Below are positions 46,598-59,200 of a stretch of 64,000 nucleotides of DNA, piece after piece. Positions within the stretch are counted from its first letter, which is position 1, and the number at the start of each line of letters is the position of its first letter. Origin of the DNA: Anas platyrhynchos. Taxonomy: Eukaryota > Chordata > Aves > Anseriformes > Anatidae. The notes under the pieces are model-generated. The model saw only the letters and a list, made by a program, of their open reading frames with translations, did not search any database and was not told where the DNA came from. The translations under genes were made by a program, and so were the position numbers. The DNA is taken from NCBI RefSeq assembly GCF_047663525.1, contig NC_092601.1:16763501-16827500 (forward strand). Reading direction: 5' to 3'.

Positions 46598-46618
46598 ATG
46601 TGGGGGGGTCTGACATGA
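46598..46618 (+). other. USP22: upstream ORF overlapping the USP22 start codon (ATGA)
   Basis: ATG at 46598 reads MWGGLT and stops at TGA 46616-46618, which overlaps the main start ATG 46615-46617 as ATGA. It is so close to exon 1 that nearly any transcript carrying the main start would contain it. Its context (-3 A in ATTGATGT, +4 T) is partial. Reinitiation or leaky scanning would be needed. Confidence 0.6.
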
Positions 46619-46740
46619 GTCCGCCGGCGGCCGGGTGCTGCCATGTGACCGGCTTCAAGGTGGAGAACTGGAAGCAGAACCTGCGGGCCATCTACCAGTG
46701 CTTCGTCTGGAGCGGCTCGGCCGAGACCAGGAAGCGAAAG
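46615..46740 (+). CDS. USP22: USP22, ubiquitin carboxyl-terminal hydrolase 22, coding exon 1 (partial gene)
   Basis: ATG with G at -3 opens [20 protein letters not shown] and continues to [13 protein letters not shown], 42 codons, then donor GTACCC at 46741. The segment [21 protein letters not shown] is diagnostic of USP22: human has [19 protein letters not shown]. The first about 10 residues are shorter than human and differ. Known role: the catalytic subunit of the SAGA deubiquitinase module in the nucleus, removing ubiquitin from histones H2B and H2A. The zinc-finger UBP domain and the cysteine-protease domain are encoded by later exons outside the window. It is divergent from DHRS7B, 16.4 kb away. 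Confidence 0.95.
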
Positions 46741-46914
46741 GTACCCGGGGGGGGGGCGGCTCACCCCCACCCCCCCACCTCCCCATTAACCCTACACCCT
46801 CCCCTCTCTCCTTCAGGGGGCTTGGGGGGGGGGACCACGGAGCTCCCGAGCCCCCCTCTCGCCTCCCCATGAGGCCGGGGGAGGGGGCAGCGGGGTTGTA
46901 GCGAGGGGCCACGA

Positions 46915-46947
46915 CCCCCTCCCCTCACCCCCTCCCCTCACCCCCTC
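46915..46947. repeat. CCCCCTCCCCTCA direct repeat, about 2.5 units
   Basis: The 13 bp unit is repeated head to tail in the first 200 bp of USP22 intron 1. It is G-rich on the template strand. Confidence 0.8.
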
Positions 46948-47075
46948 GGGGGTCTCCTTTCCCTCGTTGCCCCCTTCCCTTCCTCGCCCCCCCCCAGCCG
47001 TGCCGGGGCCGTTCCGCAGCGCCGCCGCCTCCCGGAGGTGCGGGAGGCACCGGAGGCTTCCCGGAACCCGGCGGC

Positions 47076-47135
47076 GGGGGAGGGGAAGGGAAGGGAGGGG
47101 AAGGGCCAACAGGGGAGGGGAAGGGAAGGGAGGGG
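47076..47135. repeat. duplicated GGGAGGGGAAGGGAAGGGAG block
   Basis: The same purine block occurs twice, about 32 bp apart, separated by GGCCAACA. Each copy has four G-runs and can form a G-quadruplex on the sense strand. Confidence 0.8.
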
Positions 47136-47200
47136 AGCCCCGGGGCCATGGGCACGGCCGGCCCGCGGCCCGGCTTTGTGGGGCCTCGGTGTGTGCTTCT

Positions 47201-47266
47201 GGGGGGGGGGGGGGGGAAGCCTCGAGGCACAATGGCCGTGGGGTGGGAGGTTTGGGGGGGGGGGGG
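47201..47266. repeat. two long G homopolymers (G16, G13)
   Basis: G runs lie at 47201-47216 and 47254-47266, separated by CpG-containing sequence, at the 3' edge of the CpG island. Run lengths may be affected by sequencing error. Confidence 0.8.
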
Positions 47267-50200
47267 TGGTTTATTTCCTTTTAAAATGTTTGATCCTTTT
47301 TCAAAATCCAGCGCTGCTCCTTGGGGTGAATCCCTAGGGAAACGGGATTCCTGCTGCAGCGGGGTTTGGGGGAAGGAGCCCGCTGTGTAGGGCATGAAAA
47401 GGGAAAGGGGAGTTTGTGCCTGGGGTGTGTGGGTGCTCAGGGCAGGCACCAGGAGGGAAAAATCCTCCTGAATTGAGGGGATTCCGGGCTTTTTCCCACG
47501 TATCGTTGAAAATTCAGCTCCTGGCCGAATGCACGTTGCTGGAGGATGCCCCTTAACTGTTCACCTCGCTGCTGTTTTCCCGAGAATCAACTAGTTTTTA
47601 CTTGGAAGTGACTTTGCAGATTTCTATCGGTGATGGTGTTCGTGGCCCAGAAGGGGAGCGCAGCAGCCACACGTAGGAAAAGTTGGGGTTTGGGACAGCC
47701 CAGGTCCTGCTGGTGGTGAAGCAAGCCATGAAAAACTTTCTGCTCCTGGTTGGTGCTCGTTATTCCTAACAGAAGCGGTGATGGTGTCGGTGATGGTCTT
47801 CAGGGGTGAGGCAGTTCACAGCTCTCCTGTGTTCAGTTTGTGTTCTCAGGACAATCCAGTTGTCCGTTTTTTACTTAAAGGGTAAAAAATGGGATCACAG
47901 GAGAAACATTTTAAGTGTAGTCACTCAGTTGGTAGCCCTGCAAAACGTCGCCAAAGTTGTTTTCAACCTATATAATCCATTGCAAACGAACATCATGAAG
48001 TATAGTGGTATACATCTGGCTCTATTTAACCTTAAGTATGTCAAAATAAAAATGGGTATATGCTGTGGGGTACTGACAGCTTAAATAGAGGAAAAATACA
48101 TGTGTGTTTTGGAATAAAAAATCTAGGTGAGGAAAGAAGATGTCTCAGGTGCATTTCATCAGTGAAATTAACACTTCAACTTTCCTATTTTAGTATGGAG
48201 CATCCTTGGTAGCCTGCATATCATTGGTATGCTGCAACAGTTTGTGTTTTGTTTTTTTTTTTCTTATGAAATCTAACAGTAGTGATGTGCTCATTATTGG
48301 TTAAAAATCAGCTGGCAATAAATAATTTCCTACTGTAATCGGCCTGTTCTCAATTCCTCTTTACTTCTTTGTACAGTCAGGCTCATAAAGCAGAACAAGA
48401 TTGTTTCAAAATTATCATCTCACGGAAAACATCGATTTTCCAAGTATATGATAAAAATGCATTTATTTTTTTTTTTAAAGCAGGTTACCACCCACCCTGA
48501 AAATAGTTGGATTCTTGCATTCAGCCAGCCTGAAACGTGTGGGAGTAAGTGATCACAGACAGAGAGAGACTTTGGCTAGATGAATTTGGGGTTCAGTTCC
48601 CAGTCTGCATTCATAAAGACTGAAGAAAGTGCTTAAGCAGTAACGGTACTTAACTCTCCTGTGTGTGGACGTGAGACCTTCTCCTGTAGATTTTTTCTTT
48701 ACCAAAATCTCTGTCCATATGTGTGCCCTGCAGCTTTAAATGTAAAATTTCATAAACGGCATCTTCTGTTTTGAGGAATATTTGCAGTCTAATAACTAGA
48801 AAATCCACTCTCCTTTATATGGGGTTATATATGTACACAGACATACATTCTTTATATATAATATATAGGGCGTGTGTGTATGTACATTTTAGGGGCACGT
48901 CTCTGACTTCTTGAGAGTACCAGTGTGTTGGCGAGAATCCCTGTTCTTAATGCTAATCAAGATGAAGAAGTCAAATAAAGGTTTGGTGGGAGGTGATTGT
49001 CGTTTCTGTTGCAAAGCCAGGGACAATCACATCGGTCAGGTACCGCAGGAAACATTCAAAGCAGCTAGGTGATCATTAATAGGAAACGTTGATTAATTTA
49101 ACTGTGATTCAAATGAACCTAGGTATAAAAAAATGTTTTGGCTGTTGGTGCTAGGTAGCCAGATGTTAAATTGTTAGGTTTCTGGAATGCTAATGTACCA
49201 CCTATCCCTCCTAAGGCTGTCTTAAAAATCGAGATAGCAATAGAAACTGCAGGGGGCAGAAAGTGTCCATTCCTCCCGCTTTACTTAGGCTGCTTACTGC
49301 ATTATGATTTGGAAGACCATTTTAACACTGCTTGCTGTTTGCTATTAATTTTTAATACGTACCTTTCCCGCGAATAGCCTTTTATTGGCTTTAGCTCTCA
49401 GTTCAGCACGCTTTACATCCAGGGTTTTAAATAAAATAGCTGTAGAGCATTGTTTGTGGCTGGAAAGCTATCTCCTGAATGTAGATTTGATTTCTCAATA
49501 GGAAGCGAGAGGTAAATACGAGTATACCTGTGAAGATGCTGGAATGCTGGTGAAGGGTTTCAGGACTGTATTTGCTTCTGAAGCGTTGCTTACGTGGGAT
49601 TTCAGCTCTCAGGCTGGTGCATCGTTGTGTCTGCATCAAGGAGCTAAGCTGTCGCTTGCCTCCCTGCATCTTGGCCAAAGTAGTAAGTGCAGCAGTCGTG
49701 CTACGTGCTGTTAGTAGGAAGAGGCTTTGCCGTGGTGTAGATGTGCTGCTGATGGTAAAGCAGAAGTGAAGACAAAACCCGAGCCTCAGATTGTTTGAGG
49801 AGTGGAACAGGAGAAGAGGTAGAGGAAGAAATCAGAAGAATGGGTCTTGGAATTGTAATAATAGTGACAAAAAGTTGGAAGTAGATTTCAGCACTGAAGG
49901 TGTATGTCAGGTGACACAAAATCAGTGTTGACTGTCTTGACTTTGGGACTTTGACCAGTAAGCCTTGATATTTAATTTGTGGTAGTATCTGTTTAATGAA
50001 TAAGAGCTTTGCCATCAACTTCTATAGTTCATGGGCTTTACCTTGAGTGTTTTGATGTAGAAAATACCTCCCAAGTAACACTGTATAGGAGGTCTTTAAA
50101 TTTGACAGCATTGCTCCCTGCTCAGGAATTATGGAAGAGGCAGAGGATGCTAAAAAGACTTACTGCCAGCCCCTCATGTCAGCTTCTCCGTCTTGTCTGT

Positions 50201-53200
50201 AGAGTCACACTTGAAAAGCTTTGCTTATTCCTTTGCAGTTACAGATGAGAAAATCTGTTTTGCAGTGCTGAACGGTTTCTGGTCCCCATCAGAGAACATT
50301 TAGACATGTAGATGCATCTTTGTGTCTGGGAGTCGGTAAGTAATGGCTTCAGCACTTGAAGGGCAGCAGTTGGGCCTCCTGCCTTGGAGGCAAGCTGCCC
50401 TCCTGGTTCTGAATGGGTCTTAACATCACTGCTCTGAAAAGGTGCTTGATGTTGTGATGAAGTGATCCGCTAGTCATGAGCATGGCAGTGGTACAGACAA
50501 GGTCCTGTCTGAAATCTCAGACTGTTCTGTGTTTCTCACAACAGACCAAAGCACAATTGCCTGTCCCAGGCTGTACGCTCTCTTCGGTAGTGGGTGTGTT
50601 CTAGCGTATTTCTTCCTGTTGTTTTTCCATTATTCTTCCATCACATGGACGCTGCAAGCCAATGATGCTCTCAGAAACATTCTCCTTTATTGGTGGTAAT
50701 CTTTCTGCAGGTATTTCTTCTGACTTTGAATCCTTTCTTCTAATAATTCGCAGAGAATTAATTCATAGATACTTGAAACCAAAATGGCTTTGGTTCATTT
50801 CCTAACTTTCAGAGTAGGAAAAGTTTCATAATCTAGCAAATAAATGCTGTGTCATATTTCCAGTAGCAGGTATTGTGGTTCAGTCTGTATTGATGGGTTA
50901 AGTTCTTGCTGAAGTGACCTTCTCCTTGAATGCCTGTTGAGGCACGCTTGCTCTCTTGCTTTCTCCCTTGCAGCCTTGCCTCACGTACCTGTCCAGGAAC
51001 AGGGAAGTGTTGCTGAGGCAATTTGCTTTTTATCATAACAGATGGGCAAAGAACCTAACCAGGCTGTGCTGCCTTCTCAGACGTGGTATTTTTATTTCTT
51101 AAATTAATAAGGAAATCTTAGCTTGTTTTTCTTTAACATTTTTAGCATATGCACCAAACTTCTGGATTACAAATCCCGTGGAGAATTTGAAAGAGGATTC
51201 CAGGATTCGAGAAGCATGTCTCTCTTTCAGCTGCACGCTCCGCTTTGGCTGCCTGTGTGAGCTATCTGATTCACTCAGGAGGGATGTTCTTGCCATGTGT
51301 TGTGGGGACCACCTTCTCCCTGAAGGCCCGTAAGAAGTGTCAAAATCAACTGCAAGCTTCATTATTCAGAAAGCCTCCGGTTTTGTAAACAAACAACCTT
51401 CCTTAGCCCTTAACCTCTAAGGAGTAAAAAGGTCCTTAAACGTGCTGAAGGTAATGTTCTCTTTCCTCTGGGAGTGAAGGCACAGCCTGTGGTACAAGAG
51501 TGCCCAGGCGTTAGATTTTAGCTCTGCACACAGTAGAGCCTTGCAAAAAGTCCTTCCTCTTCTTGTTGCTCTGTGTCCTGTACCATGGATTTTAAAGAAG
51601 TGGTTGGTTTCTTGGCTGAAGGTTAGGAATTAGCCTTGTGCCATGAACTCCAGAGTAACGAGTCCCAGTTCTGAAGCTGTGGGATCCGAACCATCGGGAC
51701 TTAGCAGAACGCTTGTGCCCACCCTCCCAGGTCAGCACTTACAGTCAGATGTCTGATCCAAAGGTTACACAGGTCCTTATCGTTGAGGCTGATTCATGAG
51801 TAGTAAGTAGTTCTGTTCCTTCTTAATAGGGATGGAGAGACAAAAGGGCAAAGGAAACGCAGACTTCCCCCGACTTTCCTCTGAAGAAAGCTGCTTCTTT
51901 TTCCATATAGTGCTATCAGGAGTAAAGGTTTCCAAACAGCCAGGCTGTTTTCTGGGAGGCCACTGTAGCATCTCTTTAATTTTGTCTGAAGTCAATGATC
52001 TTACTTGCTTAAAAAATAAAAATAAAAAAACACGCCCAAAATGTTGAAACCTTTAAAACCAGAATGACGGCTCATAGCGCGAAGGTGAGCAGAGCAGAAT
52101 GGGTTTGCTTGATTTGTTGGACTATCTGCTGAGCTTTATTTTAAGCCATCAAAGCTTTAAACCCCAAACAAAGGCTAGCTGATATCCTCATTTTTGTTTC
52201 AGGCCTTAATCTGTAGCGCTAACATGAAACCAGGGCTGCAGATCAGTTCTAAACCTTCTACCCTTTTTCTTTCATTTGAGGATTTTCTGTCTTAGTGCTG
52301 CAGTAACAAATCAGCGGGTAAATGCTACAGACTGGTGGTGCAAGTCACCTGCTTGCGACTTTGACTCCCTTTCTCCTGGCTTACTATTTCTTGAGTCTTT
52401 GAGGAAAGAAAAAAAGCAAGTATGTTTTCTTTTGGATGTGCTCTGCAGGTCCTGCTTTGTAACAATCACAAATGTTTGTGCGAATCCTTGTGGTGGCTGG
52501 TCTGTTTTAAACCAGAAAAGGATTATCTCAGGTCAAATGTGTGTGTTTCTCACAAAACATAGCACCCATGGTTCTGTCTTGGTTTTGCATGGTTGACTTC
52601 TTGCTGCCTGTTTATTTCCTGGTAGATGCGGAGATGTGGTGCTCTTAACAGCCTGATGAAATTGAAGGCATGGCTGATAACAACTTGTATTTTTTTTTTT
52701 TAATTCTTGTATTCTCGTGGTTCTCCAAGTACTTCTGATGGATCTGTAGCATATGGCAGCATCGAAGGTGAGGAGATGCATGCACACTCCTGCTTACATC
52801 CGTCAGTGGCATCACAGCAAAGGCAATCTGAAGGTGACCTGTGTGCGTTCTGCTGGATTTACTAGAAATGTACTGTAAAAAAAAAAGTCATCTTTGGTAG
52901 AGCCTCTCTGGGGCTTGGACAGCACGAGCTGCCTAGAGCAGCTGTCTCCAGGCTCTTGTTAACCTGTGGGCAGTGGAGCTAAGTGAGTGAAATGCTACGA
53001 TGGCATTACAGCATATTTTGTTAGCCTGGCCTGTGTTGTCAGCAAGCGGTGCTGGAGTGCGTGGAGAGCCAGATGTTATCCGAGAGGGCTGAGCTGGGAA
53101 CCTTCCCTGGGCAGAATTGGTTCTGGAAGCTGATGGATGTATTCGGACTGGGTGAAAGCTTTGTCTTGGTAGTGGTGTTCTTCTGCATATCGATCTGGCA

Positions 53201-56200
53201 GTCCTTTATGTACACCCTGCTTAATTCAAGATAAGAACTTCGCTGCATTAGCTCGTAGTACAATCAAGGCTGTAACGAGTTAGTCGTTGCAAAATTAACC
53301 TCTGTTCTCTTCAAAACACGTTTCCAAATAGTGGTACCAGGTGAATGCAACTCGCAGAGCAGCTTCGGAGTGACGCCTGGTTTACTTCAGTGCCAGGACA
53401 GCCTCTGCCGTGTCGCTATCTCCTATTTAAGAAAAAGACTTGTTTTATCTACTCAAGACCTATTTGATGATCAGTAAAGTGAACTGTTACCAGACACCAA
53501 TTGACTCCGGGTAACCTGAGATTCACTTTATCAGTAGGTGACTGATTAGCAAGCAGCCTGTCTCCTCACATTCTTTTGTGCACGAAATAAAGCAAATATT
53601 CAGACTTTTTTCAGTTCTTTACTTACATAGAGTTTTAGTCAAGGTTTTTTGAAAGCCTGTCAGCTATGTGTAACACTACTTAAAAATTCTTCTTTTTTTT
53701 TTTTTTCTGAATATCTGCTGATTTTTTCCAAGTTGGTAAAGATTTTTTTTGTTTCCTTCTTCCTTTCCTGTGCTTAATGGAGCTCGAAATTAACATGACT
53801 CTTCTTGTCTGCCTTGTGCATGGCTGGTGATGTCAGCCTATCCCTGGGAAATACTCCTCTGAAGGTCTACAGTGTACTAAATCTGTCACTGAATTAAAAA
53901 ATTGTGTATTTGGCAAGGTGAAACACAAAAAAAAAAGAGTGGGCATGGTAACAAAAGTTGTTTTCAACACACTTAACAAATGCAGTATCTCTTTTAGCTT
54001 AAACACTGGGGCCAGGGCAAATTCTGGTGTACTGTAACAAATTCTGACAACACAAAACATGCCAAATATTTTAAACATCCTCGTATTCTTCACGGCAGTG
54101 AGAAGCAGCTGGCTAAATGTGACATTGCCTTAATAGTAAGTGCAGAAGAGAACCTGCGTTTCGCCGCGCTCCCAGCCCCGTTCTTCCTGCAGCGTGGCGC
54201 TTGGTTTCCGTGCCCAGTTGAGCTCTTCTGCTCCTACATGTAGGCTGTAGGAATCTGTGCTTATTCCATGAGTTGTATTTCTGTAGACTTAACTAGTAGA
54301 GGTGATTAATCTACGTTTCTGTTTATTAGAATATTTTGTCTTTTTCATTATTGCTGTCGCCCAGAGTTCTGTGCTGCAGTGCATGCCCTGGTGCATTAAA
54401 CCAATTGTTTTCATCCATGTGTATGCAAATCCACAGGTTGGAAAGCAATATGTAGAACTGTGAAGAGAGAAAATTACAAAATCAGTAATAAGAAATATTT
54501 ATTTTGCTTAAACACACAAAAGACCTAGTAGTACTTGGTTGCAGCTAAGTGGATAACGGAGTATAAAGCGCTCGGTTCCATTTGTGGTGATTGCCTTGCC
54601 TTTCACTCAGGAGTTCATGCATCTAAGGAGGCTTTTTGTTGGGATTTGGCATCAGATTTTTCTTTTTGAATGTAATGTCAGGGCTTTTATATGTATGTTT
54701 TGCTTCTGTTTATAAAGGGCTTTTCTTTTCCATAAAATATAAACTTGGGTTGTCTTAGTGCAGTGTGTTGGCACAGAGAGAGAAAACGGCATCTATATAA
54801 CCTTTATTATTGCACTTCCTCACCCCCTTCCCAATAATTTCTGCAATAAAAATAGAGATGATTCCTCCCATCCCCGTTGTGTCTTTGAACCACCTAATGT
54901 TACTTGACAGAGTTACAGTTTGGGCTCCTGTCCTGTGCATTCAGACTTGTTATTGCACGCAAGTGAGGTTTTAAAGGATGTTCTTCAGAATATGCTTGGC
55001 AAATAAAAGTAAGATTTATCTCACACCAGATGTATGACAGCTTTATAAGCGAAGACAGCTGAGATAGCTGACTCATTCCGATACCTCCTTTCTGGTAGGT
55101 GAGGTTTTGTGACCCTGTGCCCTCTGGTGACAAATGCAGAATTTGTCTTAGGGTTATGTGTTTTTCTTTGCCTAGCTGGGCTTGGTTATCTCCATAATAC
55201 TGCCCTGTTATGTTCTTAAACTGGCTTGCTCTCCTGCTGGGCAGAAAATTACTGGGGTGAAGTTCTCATGTAGATGTGTTTTCTGTACATCGCTGACCTT
55301 AGTCGTGCTCACTTAACAGGCATTTTTCCTCCCCCCAGGTTAATTGTTGGGTATTTTTCATTGTTAACACTGTTATTTCTTCGGGCATTCCTGACTCCAG
55401 TGTTTGTGTTATGGTAGTGGGATGATCTTAACAGTGATTTGGAGAGCAGAATAGAAAAGGGAATGAAAGTAGTTTCAGGAGTTATTGTGAGTTGTGTGTA
55501 AAGAGGAACAAGGTTTTGTTTTGTTATATGAGGTCATTCCATAAGGAAATTGGTCTTAGTCTTCGTCCAGCGTAATTTTATACTACCCTTAATGATTTGT
55601 TTCATTGCCAGGTAGTAATTCTGCTTCTTGCGACTTTTCTTGATGTTTAATTTCAGTGTTGCCCTCAGTAAATTCACTTTCTTTTCTTTATCTCCTTAGA
55701 ATTTTCTGCATTGATTCAGTTGCCAGGATCGATTCAGACTTGCACGTGCAGAGGAGTCGCTCTCAATCACTTGTTTGCTAATTGAAGGGGCCTGAGTCAC
55801 AAAGTGGAGTGGTACCAAAATTCATAATTCTATGGAGTAGCAGTGTACGTTTGTGAAATAGTGCCAGGTTTAGAAATAAAAATACACCTGGAGCCTTAGC
55901 GAGCTTGCTTTACGATGCTACGTAAATCTTTTGTCCATCCGTGTGGCTAAGTATTTGGCAAAAAGGAAACTTAAGGGAAGGGAACATGTTTCTGAGCTCA
56001 CAGGGACGTGTCATGGTTGGTATGCGAGCTTTTCAGGCCCTTTATGAAAGGTTTCAGGCAGTAGGAGGTGGGGTCTTTGCCTCTCGTAAAGAGCTGCATA
56101 CTGCAGAAGTCTGACTGCAGAGGAAGAAGCAATCAGCAAAGAACTCGTTTTGCACTAACCTGAAGAACAACTGTGTTAGAGCAATTCGTTGTAAAGCCAG

Positions 56201-59200
56201 GCAGTTCTGGACGTGCGTTGTCCCTGCAGGTTGCAGCTGTTGTGCAAACAAATTGTTTTAAGCAGTGGTAAAAAGAACACAGGAAGATGACATCAAGCAG
56301 GAAAACACAAGGTAGGAACCTGACAGACGTTAAAAGCTGGAGTTAAAATGTAAAAGCGAGCAATATCTGGGTCTTTGTGAGACACAAACATGTTAATTAG
56401 CACACTTTTTGGGTGAGAAAGATCCCTTCAGATACAGTAGGGATGTAGCAGGGCAGCATTTGACTTACTGGACGAACAAGAGACGTGAAGAGACGTGCTC
56501 TGGGCAGCGTGTTCTTGCTGTCACGCCATTCACTACATCATATTGGTGTGGTTGTGCTGTGAACCAGAAAGAGGAACAGATAAGGATGAAAAAAACTTTT
56601 TTTTTTTTCTTTTTTCTCTCAATACCATTTCATCTGGGTTTGGCTGTATGCTGCGTGTCAGCGTGGGGCTGAACGAGCAGCTGTACAGCTGGTAGCTGGC
56701 GGGGAGAGCAACGCCTGGGTGATGGGAGAGGACCTGAGTGCTACTGCTTGGAGGATGCTCAAGGCACTTGGAGTAGCAATCGCTGCAGCGTGCGACTGCA
56801 GCCTTTCTCCCGACTTTGCCGCTGACAGATCCTGTTTGAACGTTCCCCACGTACTCCTTGTCTCTTCTGTAAAGCGTGGCTCGTCCCTAACTCCAGCTGA
56901 AAGGTGCCGTGATGGTACCTGCTATCGCTGGTGCGGCGTGCTTTCACGGGCGTGCTGCCGTGTGCTGAGCCCGGTGTCTGACACGTGTCTCGTGTTCTGC
57001 AGTCATGGGAACTTACCCCTCTATGCAAATAACGCGCTCCTACTCCGGTTTCCTTGTGAAAAATAAATGAACCGGAGAGTGTAGAATGCCTGTAATTTGT
57101 GATCAGCTATTACAGAAAATCCACTTTTCACATTGCATTTAATTTAATGAAATGAATAGTGTTTTTCTGAGTAATCAAGTTATGAGCACTTGTTTCCCTA
57201 TTAACAGGCCTGTCTCTAAGTTAAGATTTCTGTCTCTTATTATCAAACTCTGTTAAGATGTTTCAACTCTTTTTTTTTTTTTAATTTTTAATTTTATTGT
57301 TGTTATTTTTGTTTAGAGCATCTGGTCACGGGGCGTGTGGCTAGCTCCATACTGCATATAGTTGAGGATGATGGGATAATGGGATTGTAAATTAGCTATT
57401 TATGGTACTGGTTTTCCTCTGGCCTACTCCCTTGTGTAGTCTAGAGCAGCCCGAAGGCTGTTCTAAACTGTGCCAGCTGGCTATAGCCCTGAGGGACTGG
57501 GATGCCAGATGGAGACAGCAGGAGAATAGCAGCACTCCAGTAAAACCCCAGCGCACCCATCCTGGGGTCGAGGAGAGGTGCTGGTGCCCTGCAGCCCCAC
57601 CAGGACATCCTTGGGCAAGGGCTCGTGCTGGTCTCATCCCTCCGGTACCGGAGCAGCCATCAAGGGACTGGATGAGCATCTGTGGACCTGCTGGTGAGGA
57701 GATGCGCAGTGTGGCGTGCAGCTCCTGAGATGGTTTGAATGTGTTAGCGCCTCCTTGTTCCCATTTCTGTGTTTCCTTATTGTATCTGCAGAACAGCGTA
57801 TTCCTTAGGTTGTACATATAATCAAATCAAAAATGTCACAATATTGAGCAACTGCAATATTACCTGATGTGTTACCTTGTTTTTTTTGCCCCACTATTGA
57901 AAAATGCTGATATCTATAAAATAGCCAGAAAAGCAGCTTGTAAATAAACACTGATGGGTCTTCTTTTTTCAAAAATACCCTTCGTATTACTGCATGAGAG
58001 TGCCTACTTTAAGCATGCTCAAAGTCGAAGGTTTCAGAAGTCTTAATCACTTCATGAGCTGACTTTCTAGCTTCTACTGAAATAAATTTCATAGAAAATC
58101 AGTGAAATGTGTGGTTGGTGCTATGGCACTAGGTAGGCCTGCTGGTCCACCTCACCCCTGCACCCCTCTTAATCCTTGAGCTCAGAGACAGTGGTCTTCC
58201 AGCAGCAGCTTAGCCTCATACACAGAAGATGTTCTTTGCAAAAAAAAACACCCATTTGGAGATTTCCATCTTGTGGAGGTGAGGGTAGTGAACAGGTGAA
58301 ACACCTTGGAGAATCCTATCAACTGCTGGCTGCTCAAACAGTAGATGTTTTCTAGAGGAGCTCAGAGCCTCAAACTACCTGATGTTTCATCACACTCTTG
58401 CCCCAGAAGGCATTACTCTCGTTGCCCCATTAATGCAGATAACGCTTCTAATCCAGCTGCCTGAAATAGCTGTCAAGCCTGGATTTTACTTCGGTGGCAT
58501 TTGCCACACAGATAGTTGATGTAACTCAAACAACTGAACTATAGCTTGGAGAAAAATAATAAAGGGGTATAATCTTATTTTTGTCAGATTTAAGCGTCTG
58601 ATTGAAATAAAACTAATAAACACAACTTTACGTATAGAAGGCCTTTCAGTTCCCTAGAAATGCATACATTCCTTGAGAATAACAGATAAAGAAAGGTGCT
58701 GGCCTCCAGACCCCTATGGGTGCCAGCAGGACTAGGTGAGGAAGGATGGATGTGCCCTTCATCTTCCATGCTCCCATGCTTATCCATGCGGGAGGAGAGC
58801 TACAAGCAGAACAGACCCCAGAAAGCAGTGACTCACATCGTCTCCCTGAATAGTCATTGTCTCCCTAAATAGCATCTCTTGCTCTATGGCCCAATCTTTT
58901 TGTAATCCCCTGGGATGTTTCTGAAATTTGGGATTTGGCATTTTGTCTTTGGTGGAAACGGTGAGTGACTTAAAGCTGTGTCTATCAGAAGTTAGCTTGA
59001 AATAATGAAGTACTGGGAAGGAAAGTAAGAAATAAGGTACAAGCAGCCCTGGAGGAACTGAGGACAGAGCTTTCAACACTAGCACGCAACACAGAAGTGG
59101 AGATGGTAAAGTAAGTTTCTGTTAGAAAAGCCCACCACCAAATCTATTTTTTTTCCTTTGAGCAATCCATTTGGGATGGGTGCAGGAAGCGAGATGTGGA

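Larger units (their letters stand above)
45430..47270 (+). promoter_or_regulatory. USP22: CpG-island promoter and leader region of USP22
   Basis: A 1.8 kb block of very high GC and CpG content covers the 5' leader, exon 1 and the start of intron 1. It lacks an obvious TATA box. It contains four CCAAT boxes (45670-45901), a GGAA-rich tract (46053-46078), a C20/T9 run and several G-rich tracts. Transcription most likely starts between about 45950 and 46600, but the site cannot be read from sequence. Confidence 0.8.

Noticed and set aside
46301-46618. 105-codon frame upstream of USP22
   Set aside because: It opens only at a GTG. The only ATG in the frame is at 46598, so just the last six codons are treated as a possible uORF.
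53049-53234. Short frame with a hydrophobic stretch (FVLVVVFFCISIW)
   Set aside because: A T-rich sense strand readily gives Val/Phe/Ile runs. No splice sites or homologue are recognised and it does not match the expected USP22 exon 2.
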